Position numbers and translations under genes: made by a program. A stretch of DNA of 64,000 nucleotides from Echinarachnius parma (Eukaryota; Echinodermata; Echinoidea; Clypeasteroida; Echinarachniidae). The stretch covers positions 1-64,000 of the forward strand of contig JBAMJV010010035.1 of the NCBI GenBank assembly GCA_037951105.1, written 5' to 3'. The notes under the pieces were generated by a model. That model saw only the letters and a program-made list of their open reading frames with translations, was not told the DNA's origin and ran no database searches. Below, piece after piece: positions 34,271 through 45,517 of this stretch. The number at the start of each line of letters is the position of its first letter. Position 1 is the first letter of the stretch.

Positions 34271-36558
34271 CTATCCCCCCTCCCCATAAGTCGATGCCCT
34301 CATCGACATGATTAAAATAAGAGGACATTCAAATTCTCATCAACAATTTTCAATAAACTCATTATTATAACATTTCAATAATTTAAAGCGAAAACAAATT
34401 GTATACAGACTATAAACTGATGCAAAATAACAGCGTTTTCAATTCAATCAAAGTTCATGGTTAAATCAAGTTTAAACAAGTACATAATAAAAACAAAATC
34501 GACCAATCGTTCCTTTCTTGCGAAACTATGTCTGGCCACAAAAAATGTGGTACATGTATTATCATAACACATCACGTGTATTTACAACGTACAACATAAA
34601 CACGAGCAATAGGTGTCAAAACAAGTGAGAGAGTGAGAACAGATTCAGGCGTAACAGGTGAGAAAGATCGAAAGGGGAGAGAGAGTCAATGCGATAGGGA
34701 CGAGTTATAGTGGATAGATAGAGGAGGAGAGAAATATGGGTTGAGAGGGAGAAGAGAAGAAAGTGATTGGTCTAAAAGAGATAACACGCATATCGTGATT
34801 TCCTGCAAAACCAAATAAGATGGCAAAGTTAAAACACCAACGAAACAAAACTTGTCGACATTGCGACATAACATGTGAATCACAACCAATACTGTATGTC
34901 ATGTACTTGTATGTGCTGTCATTTTACACAGTTCCTAATTTCGATCGACACATTTTGCCACATATAATTTCAACGACAATCAGCAAGAAATCCCAGCATG
35001 TTATGATCAAATATACATGCACACATAAATCCGAACCAATTCAACTGCCATACAATATTTAAAAATCGACATCAGCACAATACAACAAAAACAAGTTGCA
35101 TAATGTGCATGAACATGATTAGCAAACACATCCTAGTACAGGAATGACAGAGTGAGTGATAAACAGAGAGGGAGAGAGGGGGTAGAAAGAAGAACTGAAG
35201 ACATGTGTTATATACAGACTCTAACTGCTCGGAACACAACATGCATCAACAAAATATACGCTCGCCTTATACAACCCCTGTATAAAATATATGCGAACCA
35301 AAAATACGGAATAAACTATTAACATGCATGAAAAGGAGAAACAAGAAACGATCGAAATTCAAGTACTTATAGAAAGAGAACATCCAAACATAAAATTGAA
35401 CGCTGCACAGTAACCGACACATCAAATTCCTGTATACAACTTACACGGAACATTAACTACCAATAACTTCTTAAAACAAAACACACGTTCGTTTACCACA
35501 ACAACTCTTATGTTTACGTTCATTCTCCTTCTTTTCGCATTCAGTTTTTGACGTTTCTTGTTTCTTCAAATTAATAATGCATACAAACTTATTCTAACTT
35601 TCATTAAATTTCACAGTGTGTTAAAGAACAAACATTGTTAAACATGTCATAATTTCATCAAGCAAAAATAAAAGGCTAAATTAAAGTCAAACTGTATCCT
35701 CGGTCATTGTACTGAGTTCATTATTGTCCAAGTTAATAAGTTTATTTCAACATGCAATAAATAAAGTTCCTTTTCTTCGCCAACACCAAGGGAATGTCTA
35801 TATAGTTCATTGTCTCAGCTTCAAAGTTTAATTATTATAATATTATTCCTTCATAAATAATCGAAATTCTGACGATGATCACCACTGCAACAATCCGAGT
35901 CCGGCCAAGACCCGCCGTGATCGATGCCCATGGTCGTGTTCGTCATACACATATACTATCTGGATACGGGAATAGTAAATTTCGATGTAATCGCTTCCAT
36001 GACGCTGTCGTGGTCATCTTCTGCGTCGTGGTTTATAAAACGTTCCCGGACGATTTGTGGAAAGGCGGCTTCCTGCGGCCCGGAGATTCCGGCTAAGGCG
36101 TCTGTGTTGGAGACGCAGGGCAGGTTGTCGTTTCGTACTTCGACCGCGTGATGGTCGCGATATCTTAATTTACACTATATAAATTACCGGGCTCGTTCCA
36201 ACGGAACCATATGGCAACGGCCCCTCAGCTCCGATTTCGGCGCGACCATTTGTTCAGATACCCAGTATGTTCCAACACATACTGGCTGTATCACAACGCG
36301 ACTTAACATACAAATTAACCTAAACTACATATATCGCACCTCACTTCATAATCCACTACAGCAACGATGACCCCAAGGCTCCTCCATATCGAAGACGATA
36401 ATTTATCACACTTTATCTCACAAATATCAATTAAAAGCTGTGTCGCAAACAAACCTCTTTGTTCACGTTTCATTACAATACAGCTAAACAGCTCTGCATA
36501 ATTTACGATCCATATCCATAAATCTCAAATATTATTTTCCCAGATATGTGCTAGCTGA

Positions 36559-36861
36559 TTAATGACGTCTAAACGCTTCCCTCGATGCCGTCGAATTACA
36601 GAATATTTTACATGCCGATAGGTAAGGTTCTAGGTAATTCCGTCCGTGTACCACTCGAACTTCCAGCCGTTCCAGCACACAAGAAGGAACGACGCCGCAC
36701 ATGACGTCATGTGTGCTGATTCCCGCTGACGATGAACTACGGCATGCGGACGGCGATGACACGGGGTCGTCGAGAGGGCCGCTCCAGCTCCATACACGCC
36801 AGGCCAGAAGCTTCTCCTCGAACTCGCCAAAATGACCACCAACATCCACCACCCTGACCAC
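36559..36861 (-). other. second copy of the small LTR-internal frame
   Basis: The counterpart of 31,212-31,514, open over the same 100 codons with about three or four residue differences. No known domain. Confidence 0.3.
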
Positions 36862-37206
36862 GTGCCAAGCTTAGTCATACTGGCCTCCATCATATCAGGA
36901 TCACTCGCCCAACTCTTCCTCCGTGAGCATGTCCATCTCCAAACATGGCGATCTTCATACCAATGTGAATTGTATGAACTGGCGACAACAAATCCAAATC
37001 GTGTCCATGATCTTAATCACAGAGCATGTACTCCTCTTGCCGACATTATGGTGTAAGATTAAATATCCGATTTAGTTTCTGGCTGGAGCCATTTCTCCAG
37101 AAAACCGAGGTACAGAGGTTGCACGAGCAGGTTCATATTCCATTTTTACCAGTGTGAACTGAAATGAAGGATGTTGTCGCTATGTCAGGCACGTTTTAAA
37201 GTCTGT

Positions 37207-37226
37207 ATCCCACCGCTGCACACCAG
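37207..37226 (-). other. primer-binding site of the LTR element
   Basis: On the minus strand, TGGTGTGCAGCGGTGGGAT begins one base inside the 5' LTR. TGG pairs with the CCA end of a tRNA. An identical site precedes LTR copy 3 at 33,315-33,334. The tRNA is not assigned. Confidence 0.65.
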
Positions 37227-38163
37227 TGTTACAAATGTCGGGTGATGACAAATGTTTGGGATGAGGATGATGATGATAATGATGATATGTTGTGTGTCTT
37301 TAAATTAATACGTTCAGTTCCACTCAGCAATCACACAGGTTCGCAATCAATCACGGTAGCATGCCTCAAACAATCCAACGTAAGGAGACAATAATGGATG
37401 AGGATTCAAGTTCTGAAATTAGATAACTGCTTGAGTTTATTCACGAGTACATACCTACATACGGGTTGACACGAATGTGGGATTACTAAATGTAGGCTGC
37501 GGCGAACGCAGATCAGAACTAGCTCAAAAACGTAACTAAACTCGCCCTAACCCATGGCTATATAGCTAACTCCAATCCACACTGACTACGAGCTCTCTGG
37601 TACAACTAACGAACTCCCCTGTACAACTAACTATCGTACAACTCACCACCTCATTTAGGAAAAGTCAAGTATTTATACACTTTACAAGAAAGTAGAGACA
37701 TGTTGAAGTCTTCGACAAATATGTAAGGTATTTCAAATATCTCAACATCATAAGAAACATTGCATAGTTTTACACATACTTCAACTTCATATAAAACATA
37801 GCATTCTTTCTAAAACAAAGAATAAGATAAAACACCAAAATATTATGGAATGGGGGAATTTCTGGAATTCAGAGCATGAGCAAGAGAATGTCAACATTTA
37901 GGAAAGGAAAGTGGTATCTGGTAGGAAAGAGAGGGCCACTTGTTCTGATTCCAAAACAAGACGATAAGCGAGAGTAATACGACCCACGCGGGAGGGCGAG
38001 AAACTGAGGGATGGGAATCAAAGGAAAAAGAGAGAGGGGAAGCGAGATAGTGGAGGTCTGACTAAACATGAATCAACGACGAAACGCATTTATACATTCA
38101 TTTACTACAGGTCAGGTATAATTGTCCAATACTTTGCAAATACGATCATGAAAATTCGTAACA
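37227..38163 (-). repeat. LTR copy 4 (5' LTR, outermost right)
   Basis: 937 bases. It ends at the GGAG target duplication and resumes hAT-like shell sequence. Confidence 0.85.
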
Positions 38164-38462
38164 GGAGTATAGGTACACTGTTTTATACAATATATAACAC
38201 CCATGATAGGAGTTGCAAATGTCTGAAATCTAAAAGCTTCCGGGGGCTCCGCCCCCTGGACCCCCATTATTGTCCCAAACAGTGGGTGCCCCCCCCCCCC
38301 AAATCAGGTCGTCGAGCCATCAAGACACTTTCAATGAGCGCATAATAAAACTTCAGGGCATGCCAATGTGGTGCTTTTAGCTCTCTCATTGGTCACTCTG
38401 GAAATGTTTTCAAATTTCGCCTCCCCCAATATCAAAAACGGATCGACGCCCCTGTGAAAAGG

Positions 38463-38526
38463 CCTGAAATAGAAATGTTTTTGTTAATGCTTAAATATGA
38501 TATAGTTTTTCCTGAATGTTAGGGTA

Positions 38527-38557
<31 letters not shown>

Positions 38558-38750
38558 AAACAATGTTGCCCAAATTTGACTTGAGCAATTGCCCTAGCAA
38601 GATATACTTTTCCTCGAAAGTAACATTATTTTACAAAACTCCTGGCTCTGCAGCCCCGTAGCCAGCCCTGTTCGTATGCCTATGATGGGTGTCGATCCAA
38701 TACAAATTCTGCTTTATCTGATTTTCTTATTTGATATGTTGACTACACAG
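38463..38750 (+). other. intron remainder before domain 9
   Basis: Non-coding, including the telomere-like tract described separately. The acceptor GACTACACAG ends it. Confidence 0.6.
38518..38556. repeat. interstitial telomere-like tract
   Basis: GTTAGGGTAAGGGTTAGGGT and continuation: about six TTAGGG-type units with two imperfect ones, 56 bases outside the target duplication of the hAT-like shell. Confidence 0.8.
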
Positions 38751-39059
38751 TTCGTCTAGAAGGTGGAGCACACAGATATGAAGGCCGAGTAGAGGTGTTC
38801 TACAACGGAGCCTGGGGAACTGTCTGTCATAACCACTTTGGTATCGACGACGCGAGAGTTGTCTGCAGAAGTCTTGGTTTTCCAAATGCCGAGGCCCCAC
38901 TTAATTCGGCAGCATTTGGTCGAGGCACAGGAAACATTTTACTGGATGAGGTTGGTTGTACCGGAACAGAGTCAACCATTTTTAATTGCGCCCATTCTGG
39001 GCTTGGAATCCACAAGTGTGACCATAGTAAAGATGCAGGTGCCCGCTGTACTAATAATG
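38751..39059 (+). CDS. exon, SRCR domain 9
   Basis: The exon of 309 bases follows CTACACAG and ends AATAATG|GTAAAT. It begins VRLEGGAHRYEGRVEVFYNG and continues AWGTVCHNHFGIDDARVVC, SLGFPNAEAPLNSAAFG, RGTGNILLDEVGC and TESTIFNC, ending HKCDHSKDAGARC. Six cysteines are present. The CHNHFG motif and RYEGRVE start link it to domains 1 and 5, so it may be a third, older copy of unit 1. It begins 288 bases after the right end of the transposon nest and just after a telomere-like tract. Confidence 0.86.
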
Positions 39060-39410
39060 GTAAATTTACATTATTTTTGATCTAATGCTTAATCGTTGAC
39101 TTCACATGAATTTCACTTTAAACAAGTATATATTATATTATAATTTGGTTATTCATTATTATTAGTGCTCACTTCTATGATAGCCTAATATCGAAAATAG
39201 GTTATGGTCATAACTGGAAGTGGTATCCTCATATCATACTCTATAGAATGTTTATTTAACAGTAATTGTATTTTTTTAGCTGAAACTTTTGAAGAAAAAG
39301 TCATGTATAATGTTATAGAGCTTGTCAAACATACCAAAATACGATGAACATGTGACCTTTAATTTGTTCAATAATCCTATCAAAAATAAAATACTTGTCA
39401 GTAATACTAT

Positions 39411-39838
39411 ACAGAGTGGCCCCCCAAAAAAGGAACGGGGAACTTCCCAAAATAAGGTAAAAAAATCAACATGTCCATCAGATTGGGTGTCTTTCCAATG
39501 AAGAACGATACCAAGAAAAGTCATTTTGGACGTGTAGTTTTTGTTTAAGGGCGCTTTGAGTGAGACCCTGTCAGGTATGCTGCGCACCATTGTTAGTGTG
39601 CATTCAGCTGTGTGCCGAGCGGTGCCGAGATATTGGGCATAATTGGTTAATAGTATGACGGACAGTAAGTCTCATTTATCAGACACTGACTTGGTAAAAA
39701 TTTACACAAATAGGAACCTGACATGGTCTCACTCAAAGCGCCCTAAAACAAAAACTATACGTCCACAATTACACTTTGTTCATTTTGTTACTTTATTTTG
39801 GGAAGTGCCCCGTTCCGTTTTTGGGGGGCCACCCTGTT
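39411..39838. mobile_element. foldback element with long arms
   Basis: ACAGAGTGGCCCCCCAAAAA is mirrored by TTTTTGGGGGGCCACCCTGT. Deeper, ACGTGTAGTTTTTGTTTAAG / GGCGCTTTGAGTGAGACC in the left arm pairs with its complement near 39,717-39,770. Arms extend to about 39,575 and from 39,717. No coding content. Confidence 0.75.
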
Positions 39839-40165
39839 TAGAATTATCGAACGTATTGTATTCCAGTCACAGTATCTACGTGTGTTGATGTCTGTTTTCT
39901 TAATCATTTGTACACAAGACCTCCAAAAAATGACACATGACATCTGATTTGTGTGTACACCCGCTTTTCTTAAGTCGTGTATAATCGGTCATGCATGGAT
40001 TTGTTTTGTGTCCGCTCAAAGAAATACTTTGTGTGAATAGTTAATTCAAAGAATAATTGTTCAGACTTAAATTAGGAATATGATATTATTATGGTATTAT
40101 GGTCATACTCTGAAACATACTGATGTGGTATTTATATGTTATTCTTTGCCATCACATGTTACCAG

Positions 40166-40468
40166 TTCGCCTTCAAGATGGGAGTGACGGCAATGAAGGT
40201 CGGGTGGAAGTTTACTTTAATGGAGCATGGGGAACTGTCTGTGACAATAGCTGGGATGTCAAGGATGCGAACGTTGTCTGTAGAAGTCTTGGATTTCCAG
40301 CTGCAGAGGCCGCCTTGGTAGAAGCGACATTCGGCAAGGGCACAGGGGACATTCTCTCCGACGTTCGTTGTACAGGGATAGAGTCAGACATACTTTATTG
40401 TCCTCGCGATGGTATAAGAAACCATAACTGCGCTCATCAAGATGATGCAGGAGTTCGGTGTGCACGGG
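40166..40468 (+). CDS. exon, SRCR domain 10
   Basis: At 303 bases this is the shortest SRCR exon. It follows TACCAG and ends CACGG|GTAAGA after a final G. It begins VRLQDGSDGNEGRVEVYFNG and continues AWGTVCDNSWDVKDANVVC, SLGFPAAEAALVE, FGKGTGDILSDVRC, TGIESDILYC and NHNCAHQDDAGVRC. The GDILxD loop is shorter than in other domains (DILSDVRC against DILLDNVRC). Six cysteines are present. It is separated from domain 9 by a 1.1-kb intron that contains a 428-base foldback element. Confidence 0.86.
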
Positions 40469-40722
40469 GTAAGAGGCAACACTGAAGCAAACCCATTCCC
40501 GACGGGTATTACGTTCTTGTATTTGTTTTGTTTTATTTTGTTCACAGATATAAGCCAGGAATATTATATTCCCGTAAGGAGTTTTCACAGGTATGAACGT
40601 GGTATACGAGGTCACCGTAAATCTTTCTCATGAACAGGGAACTTGCATACTGTAGTAGATTCCAGTATAATACCTTTTCACAGATAACGGCCTGGTATAA
40701 GACGTTTCCATGGGGCCATTAA

Positions 40723-41100
40723 AGGGACTTAGTAACATTGTCCAAATCCTCAAAATAAATTGTTCATTCTAGCGGTTTCCTCATACCTTGTTGTATTCGT
40801 ATTAACAATAAAATCATGGGACAGGTTTCGGTTTTTCAAATGTCCCTTTCGTTACAAAGATATGTACGATCGAAGTATTCAGATAAGAAAAACTCCGGGC
40901 GAGTTTTTCTTCTGTGTACAAAGTGAGTGCAGTGAGTTATTGAATATCACTTTGCATTTTCGCTCATTACTTGGCCATGCAATGTCCATTTGACTTGAAA
41001 TTTTCACACAATACCCTGTGGACATATGAGATAACAATAATATACATTGCATCAACCATTCATCACTTTTTGCACATGTCAACAAAGTTACTAGATCCCT
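40723..41100. mobile_element. MITE family A, best-preserved copy
   Basis: AGGGACTTAGTAACATTG to GTTACTAGATCCCT, flanked on both sides by TTAA (40,719-40,722 and 41,101-41,104). 378 bases, no frame of note. The TTAA target suggests a piggyBac-type partner. Confidence 0.7.
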
Positions 41101-41583
41101 TTAAACAGACATGGACCACGTATATGAATTTCCCTAAGGTTTTTTTTTCGAAAACAGGGTTACTTTGTGCACTACTTTCCCATTCCCGCGAGGCAGTTTC
41201 AAAAACTTTGATCACGTATAACAATTGTCGGTGAGACCTTACCACCGACAGAGTCTGGTTTACCTAATGAAATTAAAGCCTTTACAAGAGAAGGTTCAAT
41301 TGTGAGGTATAATTGTCGTAATGCTATGTCGTATTGTTGTGTAGGCTTAGCTATTTCGCTTATAATACCACAGTATACCAACAAATTATTGCCATGTTTG
41401 ATACATCATTAGCGGGATCTGTCTTAATATAAAATCATTAGTGATATCTTGTTTAACATAATTATTATCATATATGTGGTATTGCCTTTATTTCTAATGC
41501 ATAATTTACCTTAGCATCTATATATATACATACGGTAATAACATGAATTGCGTCTTTCACTATCAATCCCTTCATCATGACAG

Positions 41584-41895
41584 TTCGGCTGCAAGATGGG
41601 GGAAATGTGAATGAGGGTCGTGTAGAGGTGTATTACAATGGAGCCTGGGGAACTGTCTGTGATGATGAGTGGGATGTTCAGGATGCAGACGTAGTCTGCA
41701 GAAGTCTTGGATTCCCAGCTGCCAAGGCCGCACTCAATGGGACAGTTGTATTTGGACCAGGCACTGGTGAAATTGTATTAGATGATGTTCGGTGTACCGG
41801 GACAGAGTCAGCCATCTTTGATTGTACCCACGCTGGTCTAGGAAGTCATGACTGTGTACATGATCAAGACGCAGGTGTCCGATGTCACCATAATG
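41584..41895 (+). CDS. exon, SRCR domain 11
   Basis: The exon of 312 bases follows ATGACAG and ends TAATG|GTAGCA. It begins VRLQDGGNVNEGRVEVYYNG and continues AWGTVCDDEWDVQDADVVC, SLGFPAAKAALNGTVVFG, PGTGEIVLDDVRC, TESAIFDC and HDCVHDQDAGVRC. One residue is inserted in the ALNGTVVFG loop. Six cysteines are present. NGT in that loop is a possible N-glycosylation sequon. A TTAA-type MITE (41,931-42,467) begins only 36 bases after the donor site. Confidence 0.87.
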
Positions 41896-41930
41896 GTAGC
41901 ACATACATGCACATACCTACATATGTTTTT

Positions 41931-42467
41931 AAAGGGGTAGTACAGTTTTGGTAAGGCTAAGCTTTAGTAACCAAAACGTGCACAATAACATTACAAACTA
42001 ATAGGTATAACTCCACCATGCTCGACAGGAATATAACATTCAAGCGACTAAGTAAAAACCCTGTTATCAGGGAAAAGCCACTAAAACACAAGAGGGAGCT
42101 CTCTAAAAAAGCATTGCTTTCAACCATTTTTTGTAAAACTTTTGCGTGTTATGTTTTGTTGAAATAATGATTAAATAAAGATATCATCAAAAACTATTTT
42201 CAAAACTTCTTTTGACAATTTCTGAAAAAGTGTAAGCATTTAAAAAATAAAACAACAAATCATATAATGAATGTGAGCCAAAGATTTATTTTAAGCAGAT
42301 ATATATTTATTGATATTTCAGCCGTTTCTGAACCGATGTTGATCAAATAAAGTTTATTCTGTCATTAAAATTGTATGCTCTTTCACAGTTAAACTCAGTT
42401 TTTCCATTATCTTACAAAACAATAATTTTGTGCAGCGCCCTCTATACCTAAACTGAACTACCCCTTT
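41931..42467. mobile_element. MITE family B copy
   Basis: AAAGGGGTAGTACAGTTTTGG to CTGAACTACCCCTTTA, about 537 bases. Opposite in orientation to the copy at 52,983. It lies in the intron after domain 11. Confidence 0.7.
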
Positions 42468-43021
42468 ATAGGAGAAGTTTATACAGGCTTTTCAGTAAAT
42501 AAGGAAAATTGAAAAAATTAAAGGTTTATCTTAAATACAGTTTGAGCAGATTTTGATAATCCAATCGAGAAAAGGGAATGTTGATACAAATCTTGTATGC
42601 TGGCCTTTTAGTTGGCTCTTTATTGCAAAATTGTTGAGGTTAGAAGAACAATTCCATTTTGGGACAGTAAAGCAACAAATACAATTTTTCATTAAGCTAT
42701 GCATCTTCTTTGTACTCTGAGTCGATTATACAAATGTAAGGTAAAATTACTAGTCTAGTGATATCCAAAAAGAATGAAACAATGTGAAAATCTATGTTCG
42801 AAGTCAGTGGAAAGGTTTTTCTTCAATTTACTGTAGCATCGGAGGGCGGCAAACAAAACTCGACAAAGGCATAATTTTTTAACGGGAAATCTAATTTTGG
42901 TTTCTAAAATTATTGTACCATTCAATCCAGAAATCCATAGTAGTTCATTTACTGTTGCTCTCGCTAGAAATTTCAATAAGAATGCTTATCATTTTTGCAA
43001 ATTCATTGTTGTTGTTCCCAG

Positions 43022-43327
43022 TTCGACTTCAAGATGGGGGTTATGGTACGGAAGGTCGAGTAGAAGTATTCTCCAACGGAGTTTGGGGAACTGTCTGTGA
43101 TGACTTATGGGATATTCATGACGCGACCGTTGTCTGCAGAAGTCTTGGTTTCCCAGCTGCAGAGGCCGCACTGAGTAGCGCAGCATTTGGCCAAGGCACC
43201 GGACACATTATACTGGATGATGTTCGTTGTACTGGGGCAGAGTCAACAATCTTTGATTGTCTTTATCTTGATCTACGAGTTAATGACTGTTCCCACCAAG
43301 AAGATGCAGGGGTTAGGTGTAAATCAG
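43022..43327 (+). CDS. exon, SRCR domain 12
   Basis: The exon of 306 bases follows TTCCCAG and ends AATCAG|GTAGCC. It begins VRLQDGGYGTEGRVEVFSNG and continues VWGTVCDDLWDIHDATVVC, SLGFPAAEAALSSAAFG, QGTGHIILDDVRC, GAESTIFDC and NDCSHQEDAGVRC. Six cysteines are present. TGAES replaces the usual TGTES. It lies 549 bases upstream of domain 13, one of the shorter introns in the gene. Confidence 0.87.
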
Positions 43328-43876
43328 GTAGCCAATCATTTTGTTTGTCTATTGTTCGAAAATAAATACTTTAGTGACTGGGGAGGTTGGAGCTTACCAA
43401 TGGCATGTAGTTTGTTGTTTTATTATAAATTATGAAAACGCCGATCTATCATGTTTAAGCATTTTTGGGAATAAAACATTTTAAATATAACTGTGTTGCA
43501 TTCATCAAAGATACGTTCTCGAAGATAACGCCTGTTTAGGCCTTTTCCTATATTGTGTGTCCATTGTCTAATCCACGAACCTGGAATATAAAGTCCTTAG
43601 ATATAAACTGTATAACACCGTTATCATTTTATTATCGGCTTGGGTGACCCACTTATGGGAAATCATCCCTTCGTTGCCCTCATCTTGCCTTACTTGAAAG
43701 GGTATCTTCAGGGTTACAACATAGTAGCACTAGGTACATGAAATATGATGATGATGATGATGATGTTCATTCATGGTAACTTTTATGTAAGATGTTTGCA
43801 ATAAATTATATAAGAGATATAATTAGTTGGATCCTTACAAACAGTTTCCATTTATTTCATTAACGTAATCCGATAG

Positions 43877-44197
43877 TTCGTCTCGAAGATGGTGATGATG
43901 ACAACGAAGGTCGTGTAGGAGTGTTCTATGACGGAGCTTGGTGGAGTGTCTGTGATAATGGCTGGGATATCCAGGATGCGAACGTTGTCTGTAGAAGTCT
44001 AGGTTTCATAGCTGCCGAGACTGCCTCGTCTGAGTTGGAACTCAGTCCTGATGCTGGAGCTGTTCTATTAAACAATGTTAACTGTGCGGGAACAGAGTCG
44101 GACATTTTTTACTGCACTTACGAAGGTCTAGGAAACCAGAACTGTGGGCCTGGTTTGTTTAGGGGTGCAGGTGTTCGATGTGCACCGCTTCTCAATG
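43877..44197 (+). CDS. exon, SRCR domain 13 (divergent)
   Basis: The exon of 321 bases follows CCGATAG and ends CAATG|GTAAAC. It begins VRLEDGDDDNEGRVGVFYDG. The EGRVE motif has become EGRVG and WGTVC has become WWSVC. VVCRSLGFIAAETASSELEL follows, with an aberrant loop LSPDAGAVLLNNVNC, then TESDIFYC and GNQNCGPGLFRGAGVRC, in which four residues are inserted between the last two cysteines. All six cysteines are kept and the frame is open, so it looks expressed but structurally the most divergent domain after domain 19. Confidence 0.83.
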
Positions 44198-44581
44198 GTA
44201 AACATTATTAAACCTGAATGACTATTTAACTGACATGTTGTAATACACTGTTGTTAACATACTGTACACATTTATTATATTTCTTTCGTAATTTGTAACA
44301 ATGCATAGATAATCATGTTTAGTATATAAGACTATATACAATGCAATTGAGTATTGTCCATTCTGTTGAAACTATTCAGCGTTTGTCTTTTTTCTTAATT
44401 GGTTTGAAAGAAATCTTATTTTTGTTTGGTTTCAAAATCGCATATTTGGGTTCAAGCTTTGAGATCATCACGAAGGAATATAACATCACATTCTAAGCCA
44501 CCGCTCTTTTTTTCACCCCTTATCATTCCCCGATTGTGCTTTATTATGTAAAGACTGTATGATACCGTTGGTCTTGGAACT

Positions 44582-45433
44582 ACAGCATGTCCCATAATTA
44601 ATTACAACGGGACTTTCTGCAACAATAACTTTAAAGATAGTAGATCAATCAGAATGATATTTCAGGGTATGAAACTATAACTTATTACCTACATCTTGCA
44701 GAAAACCTATATTCGATTTGCTTCAGTGTTCATGGAGAATGAGGATCTTTTGTCAATCATGTCAGATGTTCCTTTCCTCCAGATTGTGTAAGGAGACGTG
44801 TTGTCCATTGGCAACGGGACTTTCTGCAACGATAACTTTAAAATAGTAAATCAATCATAATAATATTTCAGGGTATGAAACTATAACGTATAACATACAT
44901 CTTGCAGAAAGCCCTATTCGATTTGATTCAGTGGTCATGGAGAATGAGGATCTGTTGTCAATCATGTCAGATGTCCATTTCCTCCAGATTTTGTAAGGAG
45001 ACGTGTTTTCCATTGACAACGGGACTTTCTGCAACGATAACTTTAAAATAGTAAATCAATCAGAATACTATTTCAGGGTATGAAACTATAACGTATTATC
45101 TACATCTTGCAGAAAACCCTATTCGATTTCCTTCAGTGGTCATGGAGAATGAGGATCTTTTGTCAATCATGTAATGTGTCCATTTTCGTTCATAACGCGT
45201 GAACAAGTCCACTTTCGTTCATAACGCGTGAACACAACGAAAATGGACACATGACATGATTGACAAAAGATCGTCATTCTCCATGACCACTGAAGCTATT
45301 CGAATAGGATTTTCTGCAAGATGTAGGTAATACGTTATAGTTTCATACCGTGAAATATCATTCTGATTGATCTACTATCTTTAAAGTTATCGTTGCAGAA
45401 AGTCCCGTTGTAATTAATTCTGGGACATGCTGT
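44582..45433. mobile_element. foldback element with three internal tandem repeats
   Basis: ACAGCATGTCCCATAATTAA at the left and its complement TTAATTCTGGGACATGCTGT at the right. Three ~206-base units start CAACGGGACTTTCTGCAAC at 44,605, 44,812 and 45,017, and one inverted unit runs back from 45,411. The centre holds two CGTTCATAACGCGTGAACA repeats. Flanking TA bases suggest a Tc1/mariner-type target. It fills most of the intron between domains 13 and 14. Confidence 0.82.
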
Positions 45434-45517
45434 ATTACAAGAATGTAATATTGCCGCTGTGAATTCATAAATGCTTAGTGTTTTTTGTCGTTGTCATTTC
45501 AATTGTTATTTTTTTAG

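Larger units (their letters stand above)
25987..38163 (-). mobile_element. non-coding LTR retrotransposon, LTR-int-LTR-int-LTR, minus strand
   Basis: Outer ends TGTTAC/GTAACA are flanked by GGAG (25,983-25,986 and 38,164-38,167). Orientation is minus: just outside the left edge of the right-hand LTRs lies a primer-binding-like site that on the minus strand begins TGGTGTGCAGCGGTGGGAT. Beside the right edge of the left-hand LTRs is a purine tract (minus strand GAGGAGGGGGGATAG). The two internal regions are about 2.96 kb each without the later insertion and lack gag, protease, RT or integrase motifs. This resembles a LARD-type non-autonomous element. Confidence 0.82.
25126..38454. mobile_element. 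hAT-like element split by a 12-kb LTR-element nest
   Basis: Ends CAGGGGCGTCGATCC and GGATCGACGCCCCTG, with the 8-base duplication TGAAAAGG at 25,118-25,125 and 38,455-38,462, although they lie 13.3 kb apart. Left part 25,126-25,986 and right part 38,168-38,454 together align with the uninterrupted 1,099-base relative at 14,710-15,808. All else between is later insertion. It sits in the intron between domains 8 and 9. Confidence 0.85.

Noticed and set aside
45478-45517. Hydrophobic stretch in frame directly before domain 14 that looks like a signal peptide
   Set aside because: It is the T-rich polypyrimidine tract of the intron read through; a consensus acceptor TTTTTAG ends it and all other SRCR exons begin at the same point.
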